Shown: positions 38,103 through 48,073 of the stretch, one piece after another | Position numbering within the stretch: position 1 is the stretch's first letter | Layout: every line of letters starts with the position of its first letter | Source of the DNA: Comamonas sp. B21-038 | Lineage (GTDB): Bacteria > Pseudomonadota > Gammaproteobacteria > Burkholderiales > Burkholderiaceae_C | Assembly (NCBI RefSeq): GCF_022387135.1 | Contig: NZ_CP092462.1 | Coordinates: forward strand, 3,410,001-3,474,000 | Direction: 5' to 3' | Length of the DNA: 64,000 nt | Notes under the pieces: model-generated | What the model was told of the DNA's origin: nothing | Seen by the model: only the letters and a program-made list of their open reading frames with translations | The model's database searches: none | Made by a program: the position numbers and the translations under genes

Positions 38103-41100
38103 ATGCCAGATACGCCGTATCGCCACTTGCTAGACCATTTTTCGGACGCCTTCTTCGTGACCGATGTGCAAGGCCGGATCCTGGATGTCAATGCCCAAGC
38201 CTACCGGGAGATGGGCTACAGCATGGCCGAGTTGATGGCGATGAACGTGGCCGATTTTGCCCTCGACGCCTCGGCGTCGGAGTTGCAGGCGCGGTGGCAG
38301 AAGATGGAGCCAGGCGCACGCAAGGTCGTCACCAACACCCACCAACGCAAGGACGGTTCCTGCTTTCCGGTCGAAGTGCACATTACCTGCCAGCTGGTCG
38401 ATGGCGAGAAGCGCTTTTTCACGATCGCGCACGACATCACCGAGCGGGTGCGCCGCGACCAGGAAATTCAATTGCTCCATGCCGCGCTGGAGCAGCAGGT
38501 CGAAAAAAGCACGCAGCAATGGCGTCAGTCGACAGACCTGCTCGACGCGGTGATGCGGGGCACCTCGGATATCGTCTTTGTCAAGGATCGGCAGGGCCGC
38601 TATGTGTTCGCCAATCCGGCCGCCGAAGCTATTGCCCAGGTGCCGCCCGGCGGCCTCATCGGCAAGACCGATGCCGAAATCCTGGGGGGCCGCAACAACT
38701 TCGCGGAGGACGATGCCGCGGTGTACCGCACCACCACGCCGTTGGTCTCGGAGTCACATGCGCTGATAGAAGGCCGCAAGCTCAGCTTCCAGTCCATCAA
38801 AAGCCAGTACCGCAATGAGCATGGCGAGGTGATCGGGCTGTTGGGCATATCGCGCGACATGACGCAGATGCGCGAGTCCGAAAGCCAGCTGCGCAAGAGC
38901 TATGACTCGCTGCGCCGCGCAGAGCGGCTCTCTCGCATCGGCAGCTGGACCCTGGACCTGGCCAGCGGTGAGATTGAAGCCTCGGAGATGATGTACGAGA
39001 TGAATGGCCTGGACCCGCAGGGGCCCAAGCTGACACAGGACAACATTGCCCAGATGATGCCGCCGCAGGACTATGCCAAGGTCACGGCGGCCATTGCCCA
39101 GTGCGCCCAGACCGGCCAGCCGTACCGCCTCGACGTGACGCATTACACCCCCGACGGCGGCCAGTTCCCCGCCAGCATTCTGGGCCAGGCCGACTATGAC
39201 GGCAGCGGCCGCATCGTCAGCCTCAGCGGCACCTTGCAGGATCTGTCGGAGCGCGAGCAGGCGCGCCAGCGGCTTGAAGCGCTGGCCGACAACCTGCCCA
39301 GCGGGGCGATCTACCGGGTCGAGGCAACGTCCGCCAGCCTGCGCATGAGCTATATCAGCGCCGGCATTGAAAAGCTGATCGGCGTCAGCGCTCAGGCGAT
39401 CATGGCCGACAACGCCGCCTATACCCGGACCATCCACCCGGCCGATCTGGCCATGTACCGGCAGCAGCAGCGCGAGGCGCTGGAGCGCCTGAGCCTGTTT
39501 GATTGCAGCTTCCGCATCATCCGGCCCGATGGCGGCCTGCGTTGGTTGCGCTGCCGCTCGGCGCCCAGCCGCCAGGAGTCCGGCACGGTCTGGGACGGCA
39601 TCATGCTCGACATCACGCGCGAGCGTGAGGCCGAACTGGCGCTGCAAAAAGCCAAGGAGATGGCCGAGGCCGCCGAACGCGCCAAGTCCGAGTTCCTGGC
39701 CACGATGAGCCATGAGATCCGCACCCCGATGAACACGGTCATCGGCATGACGCGCCTGATCCAGCAGACCCCGCTGCTGCCCAAGCAGCGCAACTACCTG
39801 GAAAAGGTCGAGCTGTCGGCCAATGCGCTGCTGTCGGTCATCAATGACATCCTGGATTTTTCCAAGATCGAAGCGGGCATGCTCACCTTGGAGAATGTGG
39901 AGTTTGCGCTCGACGATGTACTGGAGACCGTGTCGGCGGTCACCACATTGCGCGCCGAGGAAAAAGGCATCGAGGTGGTGTATTCGGTCGCTCCCGATGT
40001 GCCCCGGCAGCTGAGCGGTGACCCGCTGCGCCTGAGCCAGGTGCTCAACAACCTGGTGAGCAACGCCATCAAATTCACGCACCTGGGCGAGGTGGTGATC
40101 AGCATCCGCACCACCGCAGCTGCCGGCAACCGGCCGCTGGCACCGGGCAAGATCGGCCTGGAGGTGACCGTCAAGGACACCGGTATCGGCATGAGCGCCG
40201 CGCAGATGAGCCAGCTTTTCCGCCCGTTTTCACAAGCCGACAGCCAGACCACGCGGCGCTATGGCGGATCGGGTCTGGGGCTGGCGATCTGCCAGCGCCT
40301 GGTCGGCCAGATGGGCGGCGAGCTCAAGGTCGAGAGCAGCCCGGGTCTGGGCAGCACCTTTTACTTCTCGGTGCAGCTGCAGACCGCACAGGCCCAGCAA
40401 GCCCCCAAGCCGGCCCGCTACCATGGCACGCCGGTGGACCGCGTGCTGATCGTTGACGACAATGCCAGCGCACGTGACATCCTGGCCGAGATGGTGCGCG
40501 GCTTCGGCATGCGGGCCGATACGGTGGACTCGGGCGAGCAGGCGCTGTCCGATCTGCAGCTCGCCTCTCGCGTCGGCACCCCCTATGGCCTGGTACTGAT
40601 GGACTGGCGCATGCCGGGCATGGACGGACTGGAGGTCGCCCGCCGCATTCGCGAGGAAGAGCACCTGTCCGCCACCCCTGCGGTGCTGATGGTGACCGCC
40701 TACGGCCGCGATGAGGTGATGCGCAAGGCCGAGGCCTTGCGCCTGCAAGGTCTGCTGATCAAGCCCGTCACGCAATCGGTACTGTTCAATGCCATCCTGG
40801 AAGCCTTGCAGTCGCAAGGCGGCGGCGTCTCGCGGCGCGCACTGTCCGAGCCGGCGGCCCATCCTCAGAGCCTGCATGCCGACCTTTCCCAGCTGTATCC
40901 GGACCTGCGCGGTAAAAACGTGCTGGTCGTGGATGACAATGCGCTGAACCGCGAGGTTGCGGCCGATTTTCTCAGCCTGGTGGGCGTGCAGGTGAGCCTG
41001 GCCACCAACGGTGCCGAGGCGCTCAGCATGCTGGAACACCACCGCTACGATGCCGTGCTGATGGACGTTCACATGCCCCAGATGGACGGGCTGGACGCTA

Positions 41101-41972
41101 CGCGCGCACTGCGCCAGCTCCCCCATCTGCAGCAGCTTCCGGTGATTGCGCTGACCGCGCAGGCCCGTGTCGAAGACCGCAGCGCCATCGAAGAGGCGGG
41201 CATGAACGCGCACCTGACCAAGCCCATCGATGAGCGCAAGCTGTACGAAACGCTGACCGAATGGATCGCAGGCCCCGGCAGCCAGGGCGGCGACCTGGAT
41301 GCGCCAGAGTCCGAGTTCCTGCGCGATGAAGCCCGCTTCGTCGCGCCCTCGGGGCTCAACCACGCCAAGATGCTGCAGCGCTTTCAAGGAAATGCCGAGC
41401 GGGTAGAACGGGTGCTGGCGGGCTTTTACCGCGATTTTGCGGACGCCCCCCACACCCTGGTGCTGCATGCGCAGCAGTCGGCATGGCAGCCGCTGTCGAT
41501 GCTGGCCCACTCGCTCAAGGGCGCGCTCGGTTACCTCGATGCAGCAGCACTGGTGCAAGCGGCCGAGTCCATTGAAAACCAGGCCCGGGAGCAGGCACAA
41601 CAGCCACCCTCCTCTGCCCCACCCGATCCCAGGCTGCACGCCGAGACCACGGAGTTTGCGGCGCAGCTGCAGACCTTGCTGCAGGGCCTGGCCACACGCC
41701 ACAGCCCAGCCGCCGCGCCTGCGCCGGCGGCGGAGGAGGCCCCAACTCCCCACCCTGCACCGGCCACCACTTTGCGCCAGGATCTCCAGCACCTCAAACG
41801 CCTGGTTGCCGATGGGGATTACGCAGCAGTCAGCGAACTCGAGCGCATGCTCGGCGCCAGCCCTGCCGCCCGCTGGACGCCTTTGCTGCAGCAAATCCTG
41901 CAGCATGTCGAGGACCTCGATGCCGATGCTGCGCTCGCCGCGATCGAGCGTCTGGAACAGATTTTGCCCTGA
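38103..41972 (+). CDS. Multi-PAS hybrid sensor histidine kinase with two receiver domains and Hpt
   Basis: This 1289-residue phosphorelay protein has no membrane segment. Four PAS-like domains span about residues 5-515. A HisKA domain follows with the phosphorylated H537 (MSHEIRTP), then a HATPase domain with GTGIGM-type and GGSGLGLAI motifs. Receiver 1 has its aspartate at D834 and receiver 2 at D988. An Hpt domain carries H1136 (HSLKGALG). A Pro/Ala linker and a helical tail of about 60 residues end the protein. Signal flow would be H537 to receiver to H1136 and out to a separate receiver, probably the REC-GGDEF protein encoded 46 bp downstream. The stimulus is unknown. Confidence 0.93.
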   Translation: MPDTPYRHLLDHFSDAFFVTDVQGRILDVNAQAYREMGYSMAELMAMNVADFALDASASELQARWQKMEPGARKVVTNTHQRKDGSCFPVEVHITCQLVDGEKRFFTIAHDITERVRRDQEIQLLHAALEQQVEKSTQQWRQSTDLLDAVMRGTSDIVFVKDRQGRYVFANPAAEAIAQVPPGGLIGKTDAEILGGRNNFAEDDAAVYRTTTPLVSESHALIEGRKLSFQSIKSQYRNEHGEVIGLLGISRDMTQMRESESQLRKSYDSLRRAERLSRIGSWTLDLASGEIEASEMMYEMNGLDPQGPKLTQDNIAQMMPPQDYAKVTAAIAQCAQTGQPYRLDVTHYTPDGGQFPASILGQADYDGSGRIVSLSGTLQDLSEREQARQRLEALADNLPSGAIYRVEATSASLRMSYISAGIEKLIGVSAQAIMADNAAYTRTIHPADLAMYRQQQREALERLSLFDCSFRIIRPDGGLRWLRCRSAPSRQESGTVWDGIMLDITREREAELALQKAKEMAEAAERAKSEFLATMSHEIRTPMNTVIGMTRLIQQTPLLPKQRNYLEKVELSANALLSVINDILDFSKIEAGMLTLENVEFALDDVLETVSAVTTLRAEEKGIEVVYSVAPDVPRQLSGDPLRLSQVLNNLVSNAIKFTHLGEVVISIRTTAAAGNRPLAPGKIGLEVTVKDTGIGMSAAQMSQLFRPFSQADSQTTRRYGGSGLGLAICQRLVGQMGGELKVESSPGLGSTFYFSVQLQTAQAQQAPKPARYHGTPVDRVLIVDDNASARDILAEMVRGFGMRADTVDSGEQALSDLQLASRVGTPYGLVLMDWRMPGMDGLEVARRIREEEHLSATPAVLMVTAYGRDEVMRKAEALRLQGLLIKPVTQSVLFNAILEALQSQGGGVSRRALSEPAAHPQSLHADLSQLYPDLRGKNVLVVDDNALNREVAADFLSLVGVQVSLATNGAEALSMLEHHRYDAVLMDVHMPQMDGLDATRALRQLPHLQQLPVIALTAQARVEDRSAIEEAGMNAHLTKPIDERKLYETLTEWIAGPGSQGGDLDAPESEFLRDEARFVAPSGLNHAKMLQRFQGNAERVERVLAGFYRDFADAPHTLVLHAQQSAWQPLSMLAHSLKGALGYLDAAALVQAAESIENQAREQAQQPPSSAPPDPRLHAETTEFAAQLQTLLQGLATRHSPAAAPAPAAEEAPTPHPAPATTLRQDLQHLKRLVADGDYAAVSELERMLGASPAARWTPLLQQILQHVEDLDADAALAAIERLEQILP

Positions 41973-42018
41973 GCGCCTTCGTCTGCGCTATTGAGATTGA
42001 GTTTTTGGATCACGCACC

Positions 42019-42945
42019 ATGCAAGCCGAGCCCGATAACGACCAACCCACCATCCTGATTGTGGATGACGAGCGCGTCAACCGCTCCATGCTCGCGGAGC
42101 TGCTGGGCCAGCAGTACCGCGTACTGCTGGCCAAGGACGGCCCCAGCGCGTTGACGATTGCCGCGCGCGAGTCACACCGCCTGCTGCTGGTGCTGCTGGA
42201 TGTGAGCATGCCCGGCATGAATGGTTACGAGGTGTTGACGCAGCTGCGCAAACAGGAAGCGACTGCCGGTATCGCCATCATCTTCATCACCGGCCAAAGC
42301 GATGCCGCTGCCGAGGAGTACGGACTGCGCCTGGGCGCGGCCGACTACGTCTCCAAGCCGATACGCCCGGCCGTCGTCAGCGTGCGGGTGCGCAACCAGA
42401 TCGATCTGGCGCTGCAACGCCAGGCGCTGCAGCGCCTGGCCCAGGTCGACGGACTCACCAATCTGGCCAACCGCCGGCATTTTGACGACATGCTGCAGCG
42501 CTGCCACCGCATGTGCCTGCGCAGAAACGACCCGCTGGGCCTGGCACTGATCGATATTGATCACTTCAAGCTGTACAACGACCACTACGGCCACGTGCAG
42601 GGCGATGAGGCGCTCAAGCAGGTGGCGGGCACCTTGGCACGCCATGCCCGCCGACCCTATGATCTGGCCGCCCGCTTCGGCGGCGAAGAGTTTGCGCTGA
42701 TCCTGCCCGGCCACGCCGATGCGTTGGAGGTGGTGGAGCGCTTTCGCCAGGAGGTGCAGGCCATGGCCATTGCCCATGCAGCGTCGACGACCGCGCCAGC
42801 GCTGACCGTCAGCTGCGGCGTGCTGACCGTGCACTGCGGCCCTGCCGACAGCATGGAAGACTGCCTGCGGCGCGCCGATGAGCTGCTGTACGACGCCAAA
42901 ACCCATGGCCGCAACCGCGTCTGCGCGACCAGTATCGGCCTCTAG
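42019..42945 (+). CDS. Response-regulator diguanylate cyclase (REC-GGDEF)
   Basis: This 308-residue protein has an N-terminal receiver domain with phospho-acceptor D61 (LLDVSMPGMNG) and a C-terminal GGDEF domain (about 140-305). The active site is GGEEF at 221-225, an active variant. RPYD at 212-215, five residues before it, is a product-inhibition I-site. It should make cyclic-di-GMP when phosphorylated. It lies 46 bp after the hybrid kinase, whose Hpt domain is the likely phosphate donor. No target effector is nearby. Confidence 0.94.
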   Translation: MQAEPDNDQPTILIVDDERVNRSMLAELLGQQYRVLLAKDGPSALTIAARESHRLLLVLLDVSMPGMNGYEVLTQLRKQEATAGIAIIFITGQSDAAAEEYGLRLGAADYVSKPIRPAVVSVRVRNQIDLALQRQALQRLAQVDGLTNLANRRHFDDMLQRCHRMCLRRNDPLGLALIDIDHFKLYNDHYGHVQGDEALKQVAGTLARHARRPYDLAARFGGEEFALILPGHADALEVVERFRQEVQAMAIAHAASTTAPALTVSCGVLTVHCGPADSMEDCLRRADELLYDAKTHGRNRVCATSIGL

Positions 42946-43141
42946 CAGCCCGTGGCGGCACCCACGCGACGCCGGCGGGGAGAACGACGCCGCCGAGATT
43001 GTCTGTGGCGCGTGCTGCGCGCGGGCGGCGCCGACCGCGGCCACTCGTGATCGCCAGCCACTGCCTGCCACTGCTTGCAATAGCCGGTGGATTGACAGGC
43101 GCTGCCGCAGGCGCAGGCCGCACAGGGTTTCTGCCGCCGCT

Positions 43142-43960
43142 ATGATAGCGGGCATGCTCTCTCCCGCCATTGCCGCAGCCAGCACCAGCCCCATCGGCTG
43201 GGCGCTGGCCATTGCAGCAGCCATTGCCTACGCCATTCCCGCACTTGCGGCCCGACGCCTGCAGGAGTCCAGCGCACGGCTGGGCTTGCGCGCGGCCTGG
43301 GCGCTGCATCTGGCAGCGATTGCCTGGAGCCTGATGGGCGACACGCCCCACTTCGGCTTTGCGCCGGCCCTGTCGGTGACTGCCTGGCTGGTGCTCACGG
43401 TCTACGTGGTCGAGCAGCAGCTCTACCCCCAGTTGCGCTCGCGCTGGCCGCTGTCGGCGATGGGCTGCATCGCCGTGCTGCTGGCCGGCGTGTTCCCCGG
43501 CAGCCCCTTGCATGTCAATGCCTCGCCGTGGCTGCCGCTGCACCTGGCACTGGGCATCGCCTCCTATGGCCTGTTTGCTGCCGCCGTGGTCCACGCCGCA
43601 CTGATGACCCGGGCCGAGCGCCAGATGCGCCAGGATGGCAGCCACGATGGCGGGCTGCCGCTGCTGGCATTGGAGCGGCTGACATTCCGCTTTGTCACGG
43701 CGGGTTTCATCCTGCTGTCGGCGACCCTGCTCGCGGGCTGGTGGTTTGGCGAAGCGCTGTACGGCAAGGCCTGGGTATGGAACCACAAGTCGGTGTTTTC
43801 GCTGCTGGCCTGGCTGACCTTTGCCGTGCTGCTGGTGGGCCGCAAGCGCTTTGGCTGGCGCGGACAGCGCGCTGTCAACATGCTCTATGTGGGCGCCACC
43901 TTGCTGCTGCTGGCCTATGTGGGCTCGCGCTTTGTCCTTGAAGTCATCTTGAAACACTGA
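43142..43960 (+). CDS. ypjD: Inner-membrane YpjD/CcsA-family protein
   Basis: This 272-residue membrane protein has about eight hydrophobic segments and matches the YpjD/HemX branch of the cytochrome c assembly (CcsA) family. Conserved stretches are LPLHLALGIASYGLFAAAVV and the tryptophan/histidine segment VWNHKSVFSLLAWL. In E. coli ypjD also lies next to ffh. Here the two are separated by the kinase/cyclase pair. The start is uncertain between 43142 and 43154. A role in haem or cytochrome assembly is suggested by family only. Confidence 0.87.
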   Translation: MIAGMLSPAIAAASTSPIGWALAIAAAIAYAIPALAARRLQESSARLGLRAAWALHLAAIAWSLMGDTPHFGFAPALSVTAWLVLTVYVVEQQLYPQLRSRWPLSAMGCIAVLLAGVFPGSPLHVNASPWLPLHLALGIASYGLFAAAVVHAALMTRAERQMRQDGSHDGGLPLLALERLTFRFVTAGFILLSATLLAGWWFGEALYGKAWVWNHKSVFSLLAWLTFAVLLVGRKRFGWRGQRAVNMLYVGATLLLLAYVGSRFVLEVILKH

Positions 43961-43966
43961 GCCACC

Positions 43967-44200
43967 ATGAAATATTTGCTGGTATTGCTGGTGCTGGCCG
44001 TGGGCTGGCACATGTGGCGCAGCCAATGGGTCAAGAACATGCCCCCACCGCCCAAGAAAGGGCTGGCCAAGCCCGAACCCATGGTGCACTGCGCCCACTG
44101 CGGCGTGCATCTGCCCCAGTCCGATGCGATCAGCTACCAGGGCGCGCATTACTGCTCACAAGCCCATCTTGCCCAGGCCGTGCCGCCTGGCCGGCGCTGA
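43967..44200 (+). CDS. PP0621-type small zinc-ribbon-like protein
   Basis: This 77-residue protein has an N-terminal hydrophobic segment (MKYLLVLLVLAVGWHMW) and a C-terminal zinc-ribbon-like part with VHCAHCGVHLP and YCSQAH. The layout matches the PP0621 family, usually found between ypjD and pilS. It starts 6 bp after the ypjD stop and ends just before pilS, so it is probably cotranscribed. The function of the family is unknown; the cysteines and histidines likely bind zinc. Confidence 0.85.
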   Translation: MKYLLVLLVLAVGWHMWRSQWVKNMPPPPKKGLAKPEPMVHCAHCGVHLPQSDAISYQGAHYCSQAHLAQAVPPGRR

Positions 44201-44218
44201 GCGTTGGGCGCTTCCACC

Positions 44219-45901
44219 ATGGCAGCGCTGGAGTTGATGGAAACCCCATTCAAGCGCCTGTGGCGCGGCTATCTGGTGGCCCGCGTATTTGTCGCGCTGC
44301 TGCTGGCGCTTGGGGCGATGGCTATCACGCCGGTGCTATCGGGCCCGCTGCTGTCGCAACTGGCGCTGCTGGGTACCTACGGCGTCTCGGCGATGCTGTA
44401 CGCCGCGCTCAGCCACAAACCACCTCCGCAGCGCCGCGTCTATGCCTGGCTGCCGACGGTGGGCATGGACCTGCTGCTGATCTCGCTGCTCGAAGTGACG
44501 AAGACCGGCACCTACACGCTGACGCCGATGTTTGGCCTGGCCGTGCTGTTTGCCGGCACCTTGGGCGGCTGGCTGGTGACCTTGGGCAGCTGCGCCTACA
44601 TCACGATCTTCCTGATTGTCGAATCCCTGAGCTTCCGCACCTCGGTGTTTGAACTCGATGCGACACAGAACACCGTGCAGGCCGGGCTGGCAGGCGCTGC
44701 CTATTTTCTGGTGGGCATTCTTGTGCGTCTGCTCGCCTCGCGGGTGGAGCGCGAAACCTTGCACGGCTTGCGCAATGCCGCTGCGGCCAACCAGCAAGAG
44801 CAGATCAATGCACTGATCCTGCAGAATCTGCCCGATGGCGTGCTGGTGGCCGACCAGGCCCTGCAGGTGCGTATTGCCAACCCCGCCGCGATGGCCTTGC
44901 TCGGCCATCCCCATCTGCCGCTGGAGCTGGCCCAGTTGCCAGCCTGGCGGGCAGTGGTGGAACAGGTCACCCAGACCTTTGCCGGGCAAAAACCTCTGTC
45001 ACAGGATCTGGCGCTCACGGCGCCACAGACCGCGCCGATCGGCCTGCATGTGCGCACGTGGTTGACGCACCCGCTGCCGACCTTCGGCAGCATCGGCAGC
45101 CATGACAACGACCCCCTGTGCCTGGTGTTTCTGCATGATCTGCGCGAAATTGAAGCGCGTCTGCGGACGGAAAAAATGGCGGCCATGGGCCGCATGTCGG
45201 CCGCTGTCGCCCATGAAATCCGCAACCCGCTGACCGCCATCACCCAGGCCAATGCACTGCTGGACGAGGAGCTGACCGACCCGGGCCAGAAACGCCTGAC
45301 CTACATGGTCGAGCAAAATGCCCAGCGCCTGGGCCGCATTGCCGAAGACATTCTGGACATCGCGCGCGTGCACAACCAGATCCAGCCAGGCGACGGAGAA
45401 TCCGTCGCCCTCAACGAGACCGTGCTGCAGATCTGCCACGACTGGATGTCGCTGGCCCCTGCTGCGCATACCTTGGCGCTGGCGCTGGACGCCGATGACA
45501 GCCTGGTGGCCTTTGATACCGGTCACCTGCGCCAGCTGCTCTACAACCTGCTCAACAACGGCCAGCGCTATCGCAGCGCGCATGCGGGCTCGCTGCGCGT
45601 GGGCACCCACAGCAGCCTGACGGGCACCACCACCTTGGTGGTCTGGAGCGATGGCGCGCCGATCGAGCCGACGATCGAGAAACACCTGTTCGAGCCCTTC
45701 TTCTCATCCGAGAGCCGCTCCAGCGGCCTGGGCCTCTACATCTGCCGCGAACTGTGCACCCGCCATGGCGCTATGATCCGCTATGAAAGGCAGAGCGCAG
45801 CGCTGCCCGAGCTGGCACAGGGCAATGCCTTCATCGTGCAGTTTCGCCGCGCCGCCAGCCCTGCGCACCCCCTGCAGACTGAATTGATCCACCAGGCATG
45901 A
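44219..45901 (+). CDS. pilS: PilS-type sensor histidine kinase
   Basis: This 560-residue membrane kinase has about six N-terminal transmembrane segments (residues 15-185), a PAS-like region (about 205-310), a HisKA domain with H332 (AVAHEIRNPL) and a HATPase domain ending about 545. This layout and the overlap with a sigma-54 regulator match PilS of the PilS/PilR system that controls type IV pilin. The TTG at 44204 is an alternative start. The stop overlaps the pilR start by 4 bp. No pilA is visible in this window, so the target is inferred. Confidence 0.88.
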   Translation: MAALELMETPFKRLWRGYLVARVFVALLLALGAMAITPVLSGPLLSQLALLGTYGVSAMLYAALSHKPPPQRRVYAWLPTVGMDLLLISLLEVTKTGTYTLTPMFGLAVLFAGTLGGWLVTLGSCAYITIFLIVESLSFRTSVFELDATQNTVQAGLAGAAYFLVGILVRLLASRVERETLHGLRNAAAANQQEQINALILQNLPDGVLVADQALQVRIANPAAMALLGHPHLPLELAQLPAWRAVVEQVTQTFAGQKPLSQDLALTAPQTAPIGLHVRTWLTHPLPTFGSIGSHDNDPLCLVFLHDLREIEARLRTEKMAAMGRMSAAVAHEIRNPLTAITQANALLDEELTDPGQKRLTYMVEQNAQRLGRIAEDILDIARVHNQIQPGDGESVALNETVLQICHDWMSLAPAAHTLALALDADDSLVAFDTGHLRQLLYNLLNNGQRYRSAHAGSLRVGTHSSLTGTTTLVVWSDGAPIEPTIEKHLFEPFFSSESRSSGLGLYICRELCTRHGAMIRYERQSAALPELAQGNAFIVQFRRAASPAHPLQTELIHQA

Positions 45902-47427
45902 GTTTTGAAAACACCACTGTTCTGGTCGTGGACGACGAGCCCGACCTCCGAACGCTTTACGAGCTGACCCTGCTGCGTGAAGGCTACCGGGTCTTTACGG
46001 CGGGCTCGGTGCAGGAAGCGCGCGCCCAGCTGCAACAGCGCCGCTTCGAGATTCTGATCACCGACATGCGCCTGCCCGACGGCTTGGGCATGGAGCTGCT
46101 GCAGGACCTGCGCCGCCAAAGCCGCAGCGAGCGCGCCATCGTGATGACCGCTTACGGCTCGGCCGACAACGCGGTCGCGGCATTGCGCGAGGGGGCATTT
46201 GACTACCTGACCAAGCCGGTCGATCTCAAGCAGTTCCGCCAGGTGGTGGCATCGGCCAGCCAGGGCCTGCAGGATGCGCCTGCACAAGCCCCGTCGCAGG
46301 CCGCTTTTCAAGCGCCGGCGCAGCCGGGCACGCCCCCATTGCCGCAAGACGCTTCGCAGCGCGAACTGATTGGCCCCTCGCTGGTCATGCAGCAGGTGCG
46401 CGAGCGCATTGCCAAGGTGGCCGGCAGCATGGCACCCATTCTGGTGCGCGGCGAGTCGGGCACCGGCAAGGAGCTGGTGGCCCAGTCGCTGCACCGCCGC
46501 AGCCAGCGCGCCAGTGGCCCGATGGTGGCGGTCAACTGCGGCGCCATCCCTGAAAACCTGCTCGAAGCCGAATTCTTTGGAGCCCGCAAAGGGGCCTATA
46601 CGGGCGCCAACCAGGACCGCGACGGCTTTTTCCAGGCCGCCCATGGTGGCACGCTCTTCCTCGACGAAATCGGCGAGCTGCCGCTAGCGATGCAGGCCAA
46701 GCTCCTGCGGGCGATCCAGGAGCGCAAGGTGCGGCCGCTGGGTGCCCAGCAGGAGGAAGCCGTCGATGTGCGCATCGTCAGCGCCACCCACCGCGACCTG
46801 GCCGCCGATGTGCAGGCAGGGCGGTTCCGCCAGGACCTGTACTACCGCCTCAACGTCATCGATATCTTCATCCCGCCACTGCGCGAGCGCCGCGAGGATC
46901 TGCCGGTGCTGTGCGAGGTGCTGCTTGCGCGCATTGCCCACGAAAGCGGCCAGCCGGTGCCCCAGCTCGGCCCGGAGGCCTTGCAAGCGCTTGCCGGCCA
47001 CGCACTGCCGGGCAACGTGCGCGAACTGGAGAACCTGCTGCTGCGCTCTGTCGCGCTGAGTGACGGGCCGTTTCTGCATATCGAGCCTGCGCGCTCCGGG
47101 GGGCCTGCGAACGCTGCAGTTCAGAGCATCGCTGCCGAGCAGACCCCTGCCTACCTGGCGCCCGCCGCGCCACGGGTGGCCGCAGCACCGCCCCTCCCCT
47201 CGGCGCTACCGGCCCACGGCGAGCGCTTTCCCCTTCCGCAGGATCTGCCAGCCGATCTGCAGGCCTGGCTCGATGCCATCGAGCGCGATATCCTCGTGCG
47301 TGCGCTGCAGGAGTTCGGCTTCAACCGCACAGCCGCCGCCAACCGGCTGGGCATCAGCCTGCGCCAGATCCGCTACCGCATGGAACGGCTGCAGATCCAC
47401 GATCCCAGCGATGGGATACAGCCCTAG
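45898..47427 (+). CDS. pilR: PilR-type sigma-54-dependent response regulator
   Basis: This 509-residue activator has a receiver domain (D56), a linker, an AAA+ domain with Walker A GESGTGKE (185-192), and a C-terminal Fis-type helix-turn-helix (about 455-500, FNRTAAANRLGISLRQIRYR). The sigma-54 contact loop reads GAYTGA at 232-237 instead of the more common GAFTGA. An Ala/Pro-rich linker precedes the DNA-binding domain. It overlaps pilS by 4 bp. A role in type IV pilus regulation is inferred from PilS pairing. Confidence 0.9.
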   Translation: MSFENTTVLVVDDEPDLRTLYELTLLREGYRVFTAGSVQEARAQLQQRRFEILITDMRLPDGLGMELLQDLRRQSRSERAIVMTAYGSADNAVAALREGAFDYLTKPVDLKQFRQVVASASQGLQDAPAQAPSQAAFQAPAQPGTPPLPQDASQRELIGPSLVMQQVRERIAKVAGSMAPILVRGESGTGKELVAQSLHRRSQRASGPMVAVNCGAIPENLLEAEFFGARKGAYTGANQDRDGFFQAAHGGTLFLDEIGELPLAMQAKLLRAIQERKVRPLGAQQEEAVDVRIVSATHRDLAADVQAGRFRQDLYYRLNVIDIFIPPLRERREDLPVLCEVLLARIAHESGQPVPQLGPEALQALAGHALPGNVRELENLLLRSVALSDGPFLHIEPARSGGPANAAVQSIAAEQTPAYLAPAAPRVAAAPPLPSALPAHGERFPLPQDLPADLQAWLDAIERDILVRALQEFGFNRTAAANRLGISLRQIRYRMERLQIHDPSDGIQP

Positions 47428-47437
47428 GACTGACGCC

Positions 47438-48073
47438 ATGCCCCAAGACCTGCCCGAGATGCCGCCCGGCGCGGACGCCCGCCCCCCGGCGGCGGCGCAT
47501 GCCGCGCTCTGGCACCAAGGTTGGCTGCGCACGGCCACGCCGTGCCCCTCGCCCAACTTCGGGCCCCGCCCCGGCGGCGCCTGCACCGATCTGATCGTCG
47601 TCCACTCGATCAGCCTGCCACCGGGCATCTACGGCACGGGCGATGTGCAGCGCCTGTTCACCAACCAGCTCGACTGGGATGCGCACCCGTACTTCCAGAC
47701 CATCCGCGGGCTGCAGGTCTCCTCGCATTTCTTCATCACCCGCGAAGGGGCCGTGTGGCAATTTGTCAGTGCCGACGAACGCGCCTGGCATGCCGGCCAG
47801 TCGTTCTGGCGCGGGCGGCCGCGCTGCAATGACGACTCCATCGGCATCGAACTCGAAGGCCTGGAGGGCGAGACCTTCGAGCCGGCGCAGTACCAGAGCC
47901 TGGTGCAGCTGTGCCAGCAGATCCGCGCGCAGTATGCGATTGCCTATATCGCCGGCCACGAACACATCGCGCCCGGCCGCAAGAACGATCCCGGCCCCGG
48001 CTTTTCCTGGCCCCGCCTGCAGCAGGAACTGGACTGGCCTGCCGCGATGTTTCCACCATCCATCGGGCTGTAG
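47438..48073 (+). CDS. ampD: 1,6-anhydro-N-acetylmuramyl-L-alanine amidase AmpD
   Basis: This 211-residue cytoplasmic amidase recycles cell-wall fragments and so keeps AmpC beta-lactamase induction low. The zinc ligands appear as H56 (VVHSISLPPG), H174 (GHEHIAPGRKNDPGPGFSW) and D184. AWHAG and CNDDSIGIELEG are also conserved. It starts 10 bp after the pilR stop, so it is probably read through from pilSR. An N-terminal extension of about 45 Pro/Ala-rich residues precedes the fold. Confidence 0.95.
   Translation: MPQDLPEMPPGADARPPAAAHAALWHQGWLRTATPCPSPNFGPRPGGACTDLIVVHSISLPPGIYGTGDVQRLFTNQLDWDAHPYFQTIRGLQVSSHFFITREGAVWQFVSADERAWHAGQSFWRGRPRCNDDSIGIELEGLEGETFEPAQYQSLVQLCQQIRAQYAIAYIAGHEHIAPGRKNDPGPGFSWPRLQQELDWPAAMFPPSIGL

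Noticed and set aside
37692..38191. Several minus-strand open frames of 60-80 codons upstream of ffh
   Set aside because: Overlapping frames in GC-rich DNA without ribosome-binding sites or known sequence.
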